Of a stretch of 64,000 nucleotides of DNA, positions 9,567 through 18,687 are shown piece after piece. The notes under the pieces are model-generated. The model ran no database searches, had not been told where the DNA came from, and saw only the letters and a list, made by a program, of their open reading frames with translations. The stretch comes from Segatella oris (GTDB lineage Bacteria > Bacteroidota > Bacteroidia > Bacteroidales > Bacteroidaceae), in the NCBI RefSeq assembly GCF_900637655.1, contig NZ_LR134384.1:2232001-2296000 (forward strand), read 5' to 3'. Made by a program: the position numbers and the translations under genes. How positions within the stretch are numbered: position 1 is the stretch's first letter; each line of letters opens with the position of its first letter.

Positions 9567-9598
9567 AAAAGGTGGCTCATTGAAGAGTCACCTTTTTT
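9567..9598 (+). terminator. Terminator of the SusC/D operon
   Basis: AAAAGGTGGCTC (9567-9578), a 6-nt loop, GAGTCACCTTTT (9585-9596), then T residues; one G-T pair. It lies 31 bp after the last stop codon. Confidence 0.8.
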
Positions 9599-9653
9599 CA
9601 TATCAACAAACCAAAGATTGCAAAGCAGATTTCAACACACGGCAAACAAGCTT

Positions 9654-9733
9654 CTAACTTGCGTCAGATGAGCGCATGATTTGACGCAGATTACAGTGTA
9701 TTTTGACGCAAAACACACGCTCATCTGACGCAA
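9654..9733. repeat. Intergenic palindromic repeat, copy C
   Basis: A perfect 16-bp inverted repeat (TTGCGTCAGATGAGCG at 9659-9674; its complement at 9718-9733) encloses two further TTTGACGCA direct words. The first 63 bp align without gaps to 28703-28765 (48 of 63 identical by my count). No gene between 9536 and 10052 otherwise. Confidence 0.65.
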
Positions 9734-9987
9734 ATCAGAAAGCAACTCTTATCCGATTGATTTCCAACTTCTTACAGCATAGAATTTCAGTATGCAGGAC
9801 TCACCTTATAAAACTGTATAGGTCATACGGCTATCCCAAAGAAACCGTCAGCAAAAATCAAACTGAATAATGCGGAGGTTATCTGCACAGACAGGCCGAT
9901 TAACTTTGAAAAACGCCATGAAGACATTGGACTAAGGCCCAATAAAGACGTCAGCACATAGATAACAGATATTGGTGTCCGACAATA

Positions 9988-10025
9988 TAAAAAAGGGATA
10001 AGCCTTTCAGCCTATCCCTTTTTCG
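9988..10025. terminator. Bidirectional terminator
   Basis: AAAAAGGGATA ... TATCCCTTTTT with A-run on one side and T-run on the other. It lies 28 bp after the GH57 stop on the minus strand and serves the glycogen operon; it would also stop rightward read-through. Confidence 0.75.
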
Positions 10026-10052
10026 TATCATGATAATAGAGGAAGCGATTTA

Positions 10053-11477
10053 CTACTTATCTTCTTTCGCCTCTTCTGCCTTTTTTCCACTCTTCTGAAC
10101 AGGCTTTTTCGCAACAGAAGTCTTCTTGACAGCAGGTTTCTTTGCCGTTGTCTTAGCCTTGCTCTCCTTCTTATTGGCATTCTCAATCTTTTCGATTTTA
10201 GCTAACAGACGAACGATTTCCTTATCCTTCATGGCTAATTCATCGCCTTGATTCTTGATGGTTGTCAGCAGACTTTCAAGCTCATCATTGTCGATTTCCG
10301 TAGGATAAAGGTTGTTTACACGGGTGATGAAGTCGCCCAGAATATTCATATAGTTGGTGAAAGCATCGAAAGGACTGCTGTAAATACCACGGTCAACGCC
10401 CACGTGTGAAGGCTTCGTAGTCATGAACCTGAAGTTGTTGCTGGCCTGAAGATAGTCCCAATCCTGATTAATCCGTGCATCGTTGGCTATACGAACACGG
10501 TCGGCAACGCTATAAAGCTTATTGAAAGCCTCGCGCTGCATAGGATTTCCAAGCCACGTACTGACGTCGCGTTCCTCATCTACCCAACTCAAAGTATCGG
10601 GCACATTCAAGCGGTCAACGGGCTTAAACTTATCGCATATCTCGGTCGGAGTAGAGAAAGTGATGTCCTTTTTCTTTGCACAGGCCGGTAAAGCCTTGAT
10701 AAATTCAAGGATATTACTTGATAGTGGCTGTGCAATTCCCAATGCAGAGAGTTCCATAAAGATATTAATGACCTTCTCTTGCTCGGGGAATGAAGCAATT
10801 TCGTCAATATAGTTGTCTGCAAAGAGCGGATAACCAGACCAACTGCTGTTGTTGAAACGCAGTGAAATATCATCGCTCAAACGGATGTCGCGCAGTAATA
10901 ATTTCAGGTTAGGAGCCAATGCACAACTATAAACATAATGCGGAGACTTCCAGCCTAAGACATGCTTTGCCCCTTCTGTGAGCATTCCTTTGAAGCCCAT
11001 CTGAGCCACTTGAAGGCCGATGTCATCGCTATAGATGAGTGAAGAGTTGCGGAGTACCTTCGGAGATTGACCGAAATATTCCTTTATCTTGGCACACTGG
11101 CGCTTCACTTCGGCTGCAAAACACTCCTCATTGACAAGTGATGAAAGGCCGTGTGAATAGGGTTCAGCCAAGAACTCCACACATCCTGTTTCATTAAGTT
11201 CCTGCAATTTCTCAAGCACTTGGGGTGCATGCACCTCCAATTGCTCCATACCGACACCACTAAGTGAAAAGGCAACCTTGAAATAATCGCCGTTATCCTT
11301 GATCATTTCAAGCAGAGTGTTGAGTGCCGGCATGTAAGAACGTTCGGCAATATCCGTGATACTGTTCTCGTTCTCATAGTCATCATAATAGTAATGATCA
11401 GTTCCGATATCGAAGAAACGATAGCGTCTCAGATGAATAATATGATGTATTTCGAAATATAGGCAAATTGTTTTCAT
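10053..11477 (-). CDS. Glycoside hydrolase family 57 alpha-amylase/glucanotransferase
   Basis: 474 residues. The GH57 fold is shown by the N-terminal YFEIHHIIHLRRYRFF, the block CVEFLAEPYSHGLSSL (likely containing the nucleophile Glu) and SSLIYSDDIGLQVAQMGFKG. It acts on alpha-1,4-glucan (glycogen or maltodextrin) in the cytosol. The last 45 residues form a Lys/Ala-rich basic tail (repeated KKPxxKK) after a short coiled coil, which is not part of the GH57 domain. It lies 47 bp downstream of the glycosyltransferase, third gene of the glycogen operon. Hydrolase versus transferase cannot be decided from sequence. Confidence 0.88.
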   Translation of the reverse strand: MKTICLYFEIHHIIHLRRYRFFDIGTDHYYYDDYENENSITDIAERSYMPALNTLLEMIKDNGDYFKVAFSLSGVGMEQLEVHAPQVLEKLQELNETGCVEFLAEPYSHGLSSLVNEECFAAEVKRQCAKIKEYFGQSPKVLRNSSLIYSDDIGLQVAQMGFKGMLTEGAKHVLGWKSPHYVYSCALAPNLKLLLRDIRLSDDISLRFNNSSWSGYPLFADNYIDEIASFPEQEKVINIFMELSALGIAQPLSSNILEFIKALPACAKKKDITFSTPTEICDKFKPVDRLNVPDTLSWVDEERDVSTWLGNPMQREAFNKLYSVADRVRIANDARINQDWDYLQASNNFRFMTTKPSHVGVDRGIYSSPFDAFTNYMNILGDFITRVNNLYPTEIDNDELESLLTTIKNQGDELAMKDKEIVRLLAKIEKIENANKKESKAKTTAKKPAVKKTSVAKKPVQKSGKKAEEAKEDK

Positions 11478-11524
11478 ATTCTTTTTCTTTGATGATTATT
11501 TGGTCAAATGTTTATTATCAAGGA

Positions 11525-12793
11525 TTATTTCCAACCAAGTGTACGCTCGTAAAGTTCGCGGATCCATACTCCTACCTTATCCCACGTAATCTGGTCAACC
11601 TCTTTTTTACCCTCAACAGAGAGATAATCGAAGAGACTTTCATTACGGCAGATGCTGTAGATAGCGTCGGCAAGTGCATGAATATCCCAATAATCCACCT
11701 TTATGCAATTGGTCAATATCTCGGCACAACCACTCTGTTTAGAGATTATCGAAGGCGTGCCGCACTGCATGGCCTCAAGTGGCGAAATGCCGAAAGGCTC
11801 ACTCACCGAAGGCATCACATAGACATCGGAGTCCTTCAGGCATTCATATACCTCCTTTCCACGCATGAAACCGGGGAAATGGAAACGGTCGGCAATGCCA
11901 CGTTCAGCCGCAAGATATATCATCTGATCCATCATATCACCCGATCCTGCCATGCAGAAACGAACATTACGTGTGCGGTGTAATACCATGTTGGCAGCCT
12001 CGACAAAATACTCCGGGCCTTTCTGCATCGTCAGACGACCAAGGAAGGTTACGACTTTCTCTTTGCCCTTATGGTCCGGGCGAGGGATATCTTGCCATTC
12101 TTTCTGTAACGGATAGACAGCATTATGCACCGTAAAGACCTTGCGAGGATCTTGATGATACTGATTGATAACTGTCTGACGAGTGAGTTCACTGACGCAC
12201 ATAATGCAGTCAGCATAATCCATTCCGTTCTTCTCTATACCGTAAACCGTAGGATTTACCTTGCCTCGACTGCGGTCGAAATCAGTGGCATGCACATGAA
12301 TGCACAATGGTTTTCCACTCACTTGCTTGGCATGTATGCCCGCAGGATAAGTCAACCAATCATGTGCATGGATAATATCGAAATCGAGAGTTCGAGCTAC
12401 AACGCCTGCAATTACAGAATAGTTGTTAATCTCCTCATGCAGATTTGAAGGATAACCACCGGCAAACTCCATGCAACCGAGGTCGTTCACATGCATGTAA
12501 TTGAAATCCCCATAGATGTGATCACGCAGTTGATAATAGAGTTCGGGAGACATAATATTTCCCACTCTGCCTTTCACATAGTCATAATTCACATCACGCC
12601 AAGCTATTGGCACACAGTTCATGGCAAGGATATTTGCAGCCGTACGGTCTTCATCTCCAAAGGGTTTAGGCAGGCAAAGCGTAATATCCATATCACCTTG
12701 TGCATGCAATCCCTCTGTAATTCCATAGTTGGCTGTAGCCAAACCACCATAAACATGAGGAGGATACTCCCATCCAAACATCAAAACTTTCAT
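11525..12793 (-). CDS. Glycogen synthase-like glycosyltransferase (GT-B)
   Basis: 422 residues. It starts MKVLMFGWEYPPHVYGGLATA, the glucan-synthase type nucleotide-sugar loop, and has IIHAHDWLTYPAG, VVTFLGRLTMQKGPEYF and a C-terminal EPFGISPLEAMQCGTP motif (retaining GT-B donor site with the E-x7-E pair). It probably adds glucose to glycogen from a nucleotide-glucose donor. It is shorter than classical bacterial GlgA (about 470-480) but matches the form that sits beside GH133 and GH57 in Bacteroidales. The start overlaps the stop of the debranching enzyme gene by 4 bp (ATGA), so translation is coupled. Confidence 0.87.
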   Translation of the reverse strand: MKVLMFGWEYPPHVYGGLATANYGITEGLHAQGDMDITLCLPKPFGDEDRTAANILAMNCVPIAWRDVNYDYVKGRVGNIMSPELYYQLRDHIYGDFNYMHVNDLGCMEFAGGYPSNLHEEINNYSVIAGVVARTLDFDIIHAHDWLTYPAGIHAKQVSGKPLCIHVHATDFDRSRGKVNPTVYGIEKNGMDYADCIMCVSELTRQTVINQYHQDPRKVFTVHNAVYPLQKEWQDIPRPDHKGKEKVVTFLGRLTMQKGPEYFVEAANMVLHRTRNVRFCMAGSGDMMDQMIYLAAERGIADRFHFPGFMRGKEVYECLKDSDVYVMPSVSEPFGISPLEAMQCGTPSIISKQSGCAEILTNCIKVDYWDIHALADAIYSICRNESLFDYLSVEGKKEVDQITWDKVGVWIRELYERTLGWK

Positions 12794-14754
12794 TTCTTTC
12801 CCTCCTCTGAATTAAAGTTATAACGTTCCAAAAGTTCGAGTGTACGTAGTATTTCCGCTACATTCATGGCGAAAGAGATTGCTCCGCGCCCATTGAACGG
12901 TGGATTTCCATCAAAGAGTTCGGGGATTGTTCCAATGCAATGCTGGAACATCTGATCTTCATAACCTACCATCTGACGTTCAACAAAGCTTTGCCGTGTA
13001 CGCTTATAAAGCTTCAGACAGGCCTCCATGTAAAAGCCTCCGAGCCATGGCCAAGCCGTTCCTTGGTGGTAAGCATAGTCGCGCTGAGCCTGTGGACCGG
13101 TATACATTGGATTGTAACCTCCGCTTTTTGGAGAGAGCGAACGCAAGCCTTTCGGCGTCAGAAGCTCACGTGTACAGACATCAAGTACGCTCTTCTTCTG
13201 CGCTTGAGTCAGTGGAGAATAGTCAAGAGCCACGGCAAAAATCATGTTAGGACGCACGCTCCAGTCTTGTGGTCCGCCATTGACATAATCAAACAGATAG
13301 CCGTATTCGTTGAAGAACACCTTGCTAAACGACTCTTCACACTTCGCTGCAAGCTGTTCGAGATGAGCTGCATAAGTCTTATTACCGGCTGATAAAGCCA
13401 TCGAAGAACAGAACTTCAAAGCGTTATACCACAGCGCATTAAACTCTACAATATATCCCGTACGGGCAATAATAGGCTTTCCGTTAGCACAGGAATTCAT
13501 CCAAGTGACAGCCTTTCCCCGTCCGTCGGTATAGAGAAGTCCATTCTCTTTCACTTCCAAATTAGGGTGCTGGCCAGTTTCTATGAACTGAAGAATGGTC
13601 TTTGTCAGCTTTCTATAGCGCTTCAAGCACGCCTCAAGACCAACATCCTTGGCATATTGCTGCAGACACCAAATAACCCAAAGCAATACATCGGGTTGTT
13701 CTATTTCTGCAATTTTCACAGTCAGTGGCTTACCTTCCATGAATTCCATGAGTCCCCGTTCAGCCGTTTTGAGGACGAGTTCAAAGTATTCCCGCTCTTC
13801 AATGGATAACGTCAAGCCAGGCAAGGCTATGAACATGTCGCGCGCACGGCATTTGAACCATGGATAACCGGCAAGGATATAACGGTCGTCATTCTTCTCA
13901 TGAATATGGAATTGATGGGCTGCATTGACCAAACAATGAAAGAAGTTGTCGCGTGGGGTGCGTTCTTCTGCTTCTTTTTCAAACAGTTTTTTCAATGTTG
14001 AAGACTTGATTTCTGACGTTGATGCAGCGAAAACAATACTCTCCCCTTTCTTGATATTCATTTCAAAATAGCCGGGAACATAGAGGTCTTCGTTTGAAGC
14101 ATAGCCGCGTTCCTGCTCTTTCGGATATTCAATTCCACGATACCAATCTGGCTGGAAGATAAATTCATTACGCTTGCTCAACTGCATATAAAGCTCGGGA
14201 TAACTCGAATACATGCATGTTTTAATTCCATTGTCTACCAATTGATAGTCACGATTGGCAATAGAATTCTCATGAGTAAACTCTCTCACGCTACGAAAAG
14301 CCAAGAAAGGACGCAGCCGTAATGTCGTAGCAGAATGCGCATCAACGAGCGTATAGCGGATAAGAATGCGGTCTTCATAGTGCTGAAACACTACTTCCCG
14401 CTTCAGAACAACGCCTCCAACACGGTAGACGGTTGTCGGAACCTTGATACAATCAAACTCACGGATATACTTATGACCGTTGGGACTGTAGTTATTACCT
14501 TGGTATTTGTGCAGACCAAGGTTGAATTCTGCACCATGCTGAACAACTGTAACATCCAAAGAAGACAGCAAAACATGGTTTTCATCGTCAAGTTCCGGTA
14601 CGGGAACCACCAACAAACCATGATACTTCCGGGTGTTACAATCTACAATTGTAGAACAAGAGTAGGCACCGGAACGATTCGTTCGAAGCAACTCGCGTTG
14701 CAACGACTCTTCTAAATTCGTCATTAATGCCTTTTCAAATTTTAGATAGCTCAT
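12790..14754 (-). CDS. Glycogen debranching enzyme (amylo-alpha-1,6-glucosidase, GH133-type)
   Basis: 654 residues: an N-terminal beta-sandwich (about 1-270; TNRSGAYSCSTIVDCNTRKYHGLLV is split across the typical N-terminal motif) and a C-terminal (alpha/alpha)6 barrel (about 280-640) with YPWFKCRARDMFIALPG, VTWMNSC, QDWSVRPNMIFAVALDYSPL and AYHQGTAWPWLGG. It hydrolyses the alpha-1,6 branch left after trimming of glycogen. First gene of a three-gene operon with the glycosyltransferase and the GH57 enzyme. The promoter is at 14828-14858. Confidence 0.93.
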   Translation of the reverse strand: MSYLKFEKALMTNLEESLQRELLRTNRSGAYSCSTIVDCNTRKYHGLLVVPVPELDDENHVLLSSLDVTVVQHGAEFNLGLHKYQGNNYSPNGHKYIREFDCIKVPTTVYRVGGVVLKREVVFQHYEDRILIRYTLVDAHSATTLRLRPFLAFRSVREFTHENSIANRDYQLVDNGIKTCMYSSYPELYMQLSKRNEFIFQPDWYRGIEYPKEQERGYASNEDLYVPGYFEMNIKKGESIVFAASTSEIKSSTLKKLFEKEAEERTPRDNFFHCLVNAAHQFHIHEKNDDRYILAGYPWFKCRARDMFIALPGLTLSIEEREYFELVLKTAERGLMEFMEGKPLTVKIAEIEQPDVLLWVIWCLQQYAKDVGLEACLKRYRKLTKTILQFIETGQHPNLEVKENGLLYTDGRGKAVTWMNSCANGKPIIARTGYIVEFNALWYNALKFCSSMALSAGNKTYAAHLEQLAAKCEESFSKVFFNEYGYLFDYVNGGPQDWSVRPNMIFAVALDYSPLTQAQKKSVLDVCTRELLTPKGLRSLSPKSGGYNPMYTGPQAQRDYAYHQGTAWPWLGGFYMEACLKLYKRTRQSFVERQMVGYEDQMFQHCIGTIPELFDGNPPFNGRGAISFAMNVAEILRTLELLERYNFNSEEGKK

Positions 14755-14827
14755 AGTTATGTACTAAGGTTTATAATTATTCTATGTGTTTTGGTAAGTG
14801 GTAAGACTCAATGTCTTTACTTGTCTT

Positions 14828-14858
14828 CAAAGTTAATTAAATTCATCAAGAACACCAA
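14828..14858 (-). promoter_or_regulatory. Promoter of the glycogen operon
   Basis: Minus-strand TTG (14858-14856), 20 bp, TAACTTTG (14835-14828), giving a leader of about 65 nt before the debranching enzyme ATG. A divergent -7 box TAAATTTG (14952-14959) serves the Crp/Fnr gene; no good -33 was seen for it. Confidence 0.5.
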
Positions 14859-14997
14859 TAAAATAATAGTCTTTTTTAAAGGAAAATGTTTCTGTTTCTG
14901 CAAATAGCATATTTTTGTCAAGAAAAGACAATGAATTCAAAAGAATTTTATTAAATTTGTAGCGCTAATAATTAAGATTGTACTTTACAGAAGGACG

Positions 14998-15702
14998 ATG
15001 ATGCTAAATCAAGATAACACCAAGAACGAGGTTGTCAAGGCTCTTATATATCTATGGGGACCACTTCCTGTAAACCAACAGAAGACATTTCTGGACAACA
15101 TGCATATCAGAAAGTTTGCAAAAGGCCAGATAATCTATAGAGATATTGACGAACCCAACCGCATGAAACTGCTTATCTATGGCAAAGTGAAAGTGTTCAA
15201 AATGGGCATTGGGGGGCGCAATCAGATTATACGTGTAGTCAAACCGATGCAATTTTTCGGTTTCAGAGCCTACTTTGCAGAAGAGCCTTATATGACCTCG
15301 GCTATGGCTTTGGAGGATTCCACCATTGCTTATGTAGATATGGAGGTCATTGTCAGACTGATGAAAGACAATTTCAACATCAATCTTTTCTTTCTCAAAA
15401 ACTTATCAAAAGAATTGGGACATATCGCCGATCGTATCGTTAACCTTACACAGAAGCACATCCGAGCACGATTAGCTGAAGCATTAATACTACTGAAAGA
15501 TAACTATGGATTAGAAGAAGATGGTTACACGCTGAGCATATATCTTAGCCGAGAGGACTTGGCAAGCCTTTCAAATATGACGACAAGCAATGCAATCCGC
15601 ACCCTTTCTGCCTTTGCCAACGAAAAACTCATCGCCATTGACGGACGTAAAATCAAACTCCTTAACAGCGAAGAACTCAAGAAAATCAATAAAATGGGAT
15701 GA
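14998..15702 (+). CDS. Crp/Fnr-family transcriptional regulator
   Basis: 234 residues: a cyclic-nucleotide-binding-like beta-barrel (about 25-125; KGQIIYRDIDEPNRMKLLIYGKVKVF), a long dimer helix (about 130-165) and a winged helix-turn-helix (about 170-225; SREDLASLSNMTTSNAIRTLSAF). There is no cysteine at all, so it cannot carry an FNR-type iron-sulfur cluster, and the usual cAMP-contacting RS/T pair is not evident; ligand unknown. It is divergent from the glycogen operon and shares a 243-bp region with it, so it might control that operon (inference). Two ATG codons start the frame; either may be used. Confidence 0.9.
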   Translation: MMLNQDNTKNEVVKALIYLWGPLPVNQQKTFLDNMHIRKFAKGQIIYRDIDEPNRMKLLIYGKVKVFKMGIGGRNQIIRVVKPMQFFGFRAYFAEEPYMTSAMALEDSTIAYVDMEVIVRLMKDNFNINLFFLKNLSKELGHIADRIVNLTQKHIRARLAEALILLKDNYGLEEDGYTLSIYLSREDLASLSNMTTSNAIRTLSAFANEKLIAIDGRKIKLLNSEELKKINKMG

Positions 15703-15784
15703 GAATAAGTCCGTGGAATAACCATCTAAGAGAAGTTAAACAAGACATAGGAAACAGCATTTAGACTATGCTCTTCAAAAGATT

Positions 15785-16744
15785 TCAACCTATCAACGCC
15801 AACACTTCCTTGATTTTCTCCTCCATGGGCAACAAAGCATCAACCCAATGGATTACAGAACCACGGCGTTCCATACCTCTAAACCAAGTCATCTGGCGCT
15901 TGGCAAACTGATGAATAGCTATCTCAAGACCACGAAACATGTCTTCATAACTTGTCTTCCCCATGAGATATTCTGTGACAAATTTATATTCCAAGCCATA
16001 GTAGATGAGATTTTCTGCGGGAATACCCCTGTCAAGCAATCCTTTAACTTCAGCTACCATACCATTTTCAAGACGCATCTTCAGCCGTTCACTAATCTTG
16101 GCACGCCTTGCATCGCGGTCAATATCCACCCCTATAATCACAGAATCAATCGAAGGGAACACACGATTTTCCATGGGATGTTCAAGGTTGTAACTTTCTA
16201 TTTCAATAGCACGGACGGCACGTTGGCAAGAGTCAACATCTGTCTTATTATGCATCTTGCTCCCACTCTGTGACTTCAATTCTGCCAATATTTCTGTCAG
16301 TTCACCAAGTGATTTGCCTGCAAGTTTATCACGTAAAGCTTGATTTTGAGGCACCGGTGAAAGATGATATCCCTTGAGAACCGACTCAATATAGAGTCCG
16401 GTTCCACCACAGAGAATCGGCTGTTTGCCACGCGCTACAATATCAGTATACGCGCTAAAGAAATCCTCCTGATAGCGAAAAAGATTATATTTGGTGCCTG
16501 GTTCACAGATATCTATCAGATGATAAGGTATTTCCCGCCCATGAACCATATAATCATCTAAGTCTTTTCCTGTGCCAATAGTCATGCCGCGATACACCTG
16601 TCGGCTGTCGGCACTGATGATTTCTGCATCAAGTTGATAGGCCAAATGAGCTGCAAGGTCAGTTTTCCCGGAAGCCGTCGGGCCAAGAATTGTAATCAAT
16701 GGCCGAACCCGTTCACATGTATTGTCATGACATTCATTCTTCAT
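15785..16744 (-). CDS. miaA: tRNA dimethylallyltransferase
   Basis: 319 residues from the ATG at 16744. It transfers a dimethylallyl group to A37 of tRNAs that read UNN codons. The Walker A loop is LGPTASGKT, followed by EIISADSRQVYRGMTIGTGK and YHLIDICEPG (substrate tunnel), with QRAVRAIEI and the C-terminal KRQMTWFRG. An upstream in-frame start at 16780 is excluded because it lies inside the gapA terminator and before the promoter. The promoter -7 box ends 5 bases before the ATG, so the mRNA is probably leaderless; a TTG start just before ITILGPTASG is the alternative. Confidence 0.95.
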   Translation of the reverse strand: MKNECHDNTCERVRPLITILGPTASGKTDLAAHLAYQLDAEIISADSRQVYRGMTIGTGKDLDDYMVHGREIPYHLIDICEPGTKYNLFRYQEDFFSAYTDIVARGKQPILCGGTGLYIESVLKGYHLSPVPQNQALRDKLAGKSLGELTEILAELKSQSGSKMHNKTDVDSCQRAVRAIEIESYNLEHPMENRVFPSIDSVIIGVDIDRDARRAKISERLKMRLENGMVAEVKGLLDRGIPAENLIYYGLEYKFVTEYLMGKTSYEDMFRGLEIAIHQFAKRQMTWFRGMERRGSVIHWVDALLPMEEKIKEVLALIG

Positions 16745-16749
16745 GCGGA

Positions 16750-16781
16750 CAAAGTTAATAAAAAAAATCCCTGCCAGCAAA
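16750..16781 (-). promoter_or_regulatory. miaA promoter, its -33 box in the loop of the gapA terminator
   Basis: Minus-strand TTTG (16781-16778), 20 bp, TAACTTTG (16757-16750). The TTTG is exactly the loop of the upstream terminator hairpin. Confidence 0.6.
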
Positions 16782-16793
16782 CTGATAGGGATT
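16759..16793 (-). terminator. gapA terminator
   Basis: AATCCCTATCAG / CTGGCAGGGATT on the minus strand (16793-16766; one mismatch, one G-T) with loop TTTG and a run of seven T. It is 63 bp past the GAPDH stop. Confidence 0.75.
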
Positions 16794-16855
16794 ATATTTT
16801 ATCCGTCTGTTACCCTCCTCTCCGGAAAGAACAGCAGATGAATTTCAAGCGAGTA

Positions 16856-17884
16856 TTACTTCAATTCAGCGAAGTACTTGATTGTACGAACCATCTGAGA
16901 AGTATAAGAGTTCTCGTTGTCATACCAAGAAACAACCTGTACCTGATAGGTATCATCGTCAATCTTGCTTACCATTGTCTGTGTAGCATCGAACAAAGAG
17001 CCGAAACGCATACCGATGATATCAGAAGAAACAATCTGATCCTCATTGTAACCGAAGCTCTCTGTAGCTGCAGACTTCATTGCTGCATTGATACCTTCAA
17101 CCGTAACATCCTTGCCCTTAACAACAGCAACGAGGATTGTTGTAGAACCGGTTGGAGTTGGAACACGCTGTGCAGAACCGATCAACTTACCGTTCAACTC
17201 AGGAATTACAAGACCGATAGCTTTAGCTGCACCTGTTGAGTTAGGAACAATATTGCATGCACCTGCACGAGAACGACGAAGATCACCCTTACGCTGAGGA
17301 CCATCAAGAATCATCTGATCACCTGTGTAAGCGTGAATGGTTGACATGATACCACTCTGGATAGGAGCATATGCATTCAAAGCTGCAGCCATAGGAGCCA
17401 AGCAGTTGGTGGTGCATGATGCTGCAGAGATAACAGTATCAGCTGCAGTCAGAGTCTTGTGGTTTGTATTGAATACGATTGTAGGCAGATCGTTACCGGC
17501 CGGAGCAGAGATAACAACTTTCTTTGCGCCTGCTTTCAAGTGAGCAGAAGCCTTTTCCTTAGATGTATAGAAACCTGTGCACTCGAGAACAACGTCTACT
17601 TTATTAGCAGCCCATGGGCAGTTAGCAGCGTCTTTCTCAGCAGAGATTTTGATTTCCTTACCATCAACAATGATAGAATCTTCTGTTGCCTCTACAGTGT
17701 GCTTGCCCTCACCGAACTTGCCGGCGAAGCCACCCTGAGCGGTATCATACTTCAACAGATGAGCAAGCATCTTAGGACTTGTCAAGTCGTTGATAGCAAC
17801 AACCTCATAACCTTCTGCCTCAAACATCTGACGGAATGCGAGACGACCAATACGGCCAAAGCCGTTAATAGCTACATTTACCAT
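16856..17884 (-). CDS. gapA: Glyceraldehyde-3-phosphate dehydrogenase, type I
   Basis: 342 residues. N-terminal [14 protein letters not shown] (Rossmann fold), Asp33 in AINDLTS pointing to NAD+ rather than NADP+, catalytic Cys157 in [12 protein letters not shown], His184 in [10 protein letters not shown], and the S-loop with [11 protein letters not shown]. It oxidises glyceraldehyde 3-phosphate in glycolysis. Monocistronic: own -7 box (17965-17972) and own terminator. Its leader opens with the inverted repeat CGTAACA/TGTTACG (17940-17960) right at the predicted start site, which would cap the mRNA with a hairpin. Codon use is biased as expected for a highly expressed gene. Confidence 0.97.
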   Translation of the reverse strand: MVNVAINGFGRIGRLAFRQMFEAEGYEVVAINDLTSPKMLAHLLKYDTAQGGFAGKFGEGKHTVEATEDSIIVDGKEIKISAEKDAANCPWAANKVDVVLECTGFYTSKEKASAHLKAGAKKVVISAPAGNDLPTIVFNTNHKTLTAADTVISAASCTTNCLAPMAAALNAYAPIQSGIMSTIHAYTGDQMILDGPQRKGDLRRSRAGACNIVPNSTGAAKAIGLVIPELNGKLIGSAQRVPTPTGSTTILVAVVKGKDVTVEGINAAMKSAATESFGYNEDQIVSSDIIGMRFGSLFDATQTMVSKIDDDTYQVQVVSWYDNENSYTSQMVRTIKYFAELK

Positions 17885-17939
17885 TTTAATTTAATTTTTT
17901 TATAAAGGTTTATAAAACAATATTTTTTATCTTTTATTT

Positions 17940-17972
17940 CGTAACATTTCGTCTGTTACGATTGCAAAGATA
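17940..17972 (-). promoter_or_regulatory. gapA -7 box and +1 hairpin
   Basis: TATCTTTG on the minus strand (17972-17965), then CGTAACA-GACGAAA-TGTTACG (17960-17940), a 7-bp stem at the 5' end of the transcript. The -33 match is weak. The stem may protect the mRNA or serve as an operator. Confidence 0.5.
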
Positions 17973-18145
17973 CAATATTTTTTTTATTTTTGCAGGCGCA
18001 AGTTATATTAAATATATTAAAAATATGGACTACTTTTAGCATATGGCAACGTGATTGGAGATTACAGCAATTATTGTAAACCCGATATGACAAAAGCACA
18101 CCATACGTTTTACGAAGTAAGGCATACATTATTAATATTATAAAT

Positions 18146-18571
18146 ATGGGTAAATTTATTCAAGAATTCAAAGAGTTTGCCGTCAAAGGCAATGCAGTCG
18201 ATATGGCTGTCGGTGTTATCATCGGCGGTGCTTTCGGCAAAATCGTTTCCTCTATCGTTGATGATATCATCATGCCACCGATAGGTTGGCTCATCGGCGG
18301 TGTGAAATTCAGTGATCTGAAAATAGAACTTCCGGCTGTAAAGCTCCCTGGTATTGAAGAAATGCAAAGCGTTTCCATCAACTATGGCAACTTCCTGCAG
18401 ACCGTTTTAGACTTCCTCATCATTGCTTTCTGCGTGTTCTTGCTCGTGAAAGGCATTAACAAACTTGCAAAGAAGAAAGCCGAAGAGCCTGCAGCTCCTG
18501 CCCCAGAACCAGAGCCGACAGCCGAAGAGAAGTTGCTTACTGAAATCCGCGACCTGCTGAAAAACAAGTAG
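18146..18571 (+). CDS. mscL: Large-conductance mechanosensitive channel
   Basis: 141 residues. An N-terminal amphipathic helix ([20 protein letters not shown]) leads into TM1 with [24 protein letters not shown], the glycine-rich pore constriction, then a periplasmic loop and TM2 (about 85-105; [18 protein letters not shown]). The C-terminal helix is preceded by an E/P/A-rich linker ([15 protein letters not shown]). It opens on membrane tension during osmotic downshock. Single gene with a terminator just after. Confidence 0.97.
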   Translation: MGKFIQEFKEFAVKGNAVDMAVGVIIGGAFGKIVSSIVDDIIMPPIGWLIGGVKFSDLKIELPAVKLPGIEEMQSVSINYGNFLQTVLDFLIIAFCVFLLVKGINKLAKKKAEEPAAPAPEPEPTAEEKLLTEIRDLLKNK

Positions 18572-18598
18572 ACATATACTGATTTCACTAAACATAAG

Positions 18599-18634
18599 AA
18601 AGTCTGGAGCCGTCAGAAGCTTCAGACTTTTATT
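18599..18634 (+). terminator. mscL terminator
   Basis: AAGTCTGGAGC / GCTTCAGACTT (one mismatch) with an 8-nt loop, followed by TTTTATTT, 28 bp past the mscL stop. Confidence 0.75.
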
Positions 18635-18687
18635 TCATTGCACCCCCCTTCTATTACAGAACAGATGGCATCAGAACCGTAATCTTT

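Noticed and set aside
16745..16780. Longer N-terminus of MiaA starting at 16780
   Set aside because: That start lies inside the gapA terminator and upstream of the miaA transcription start.
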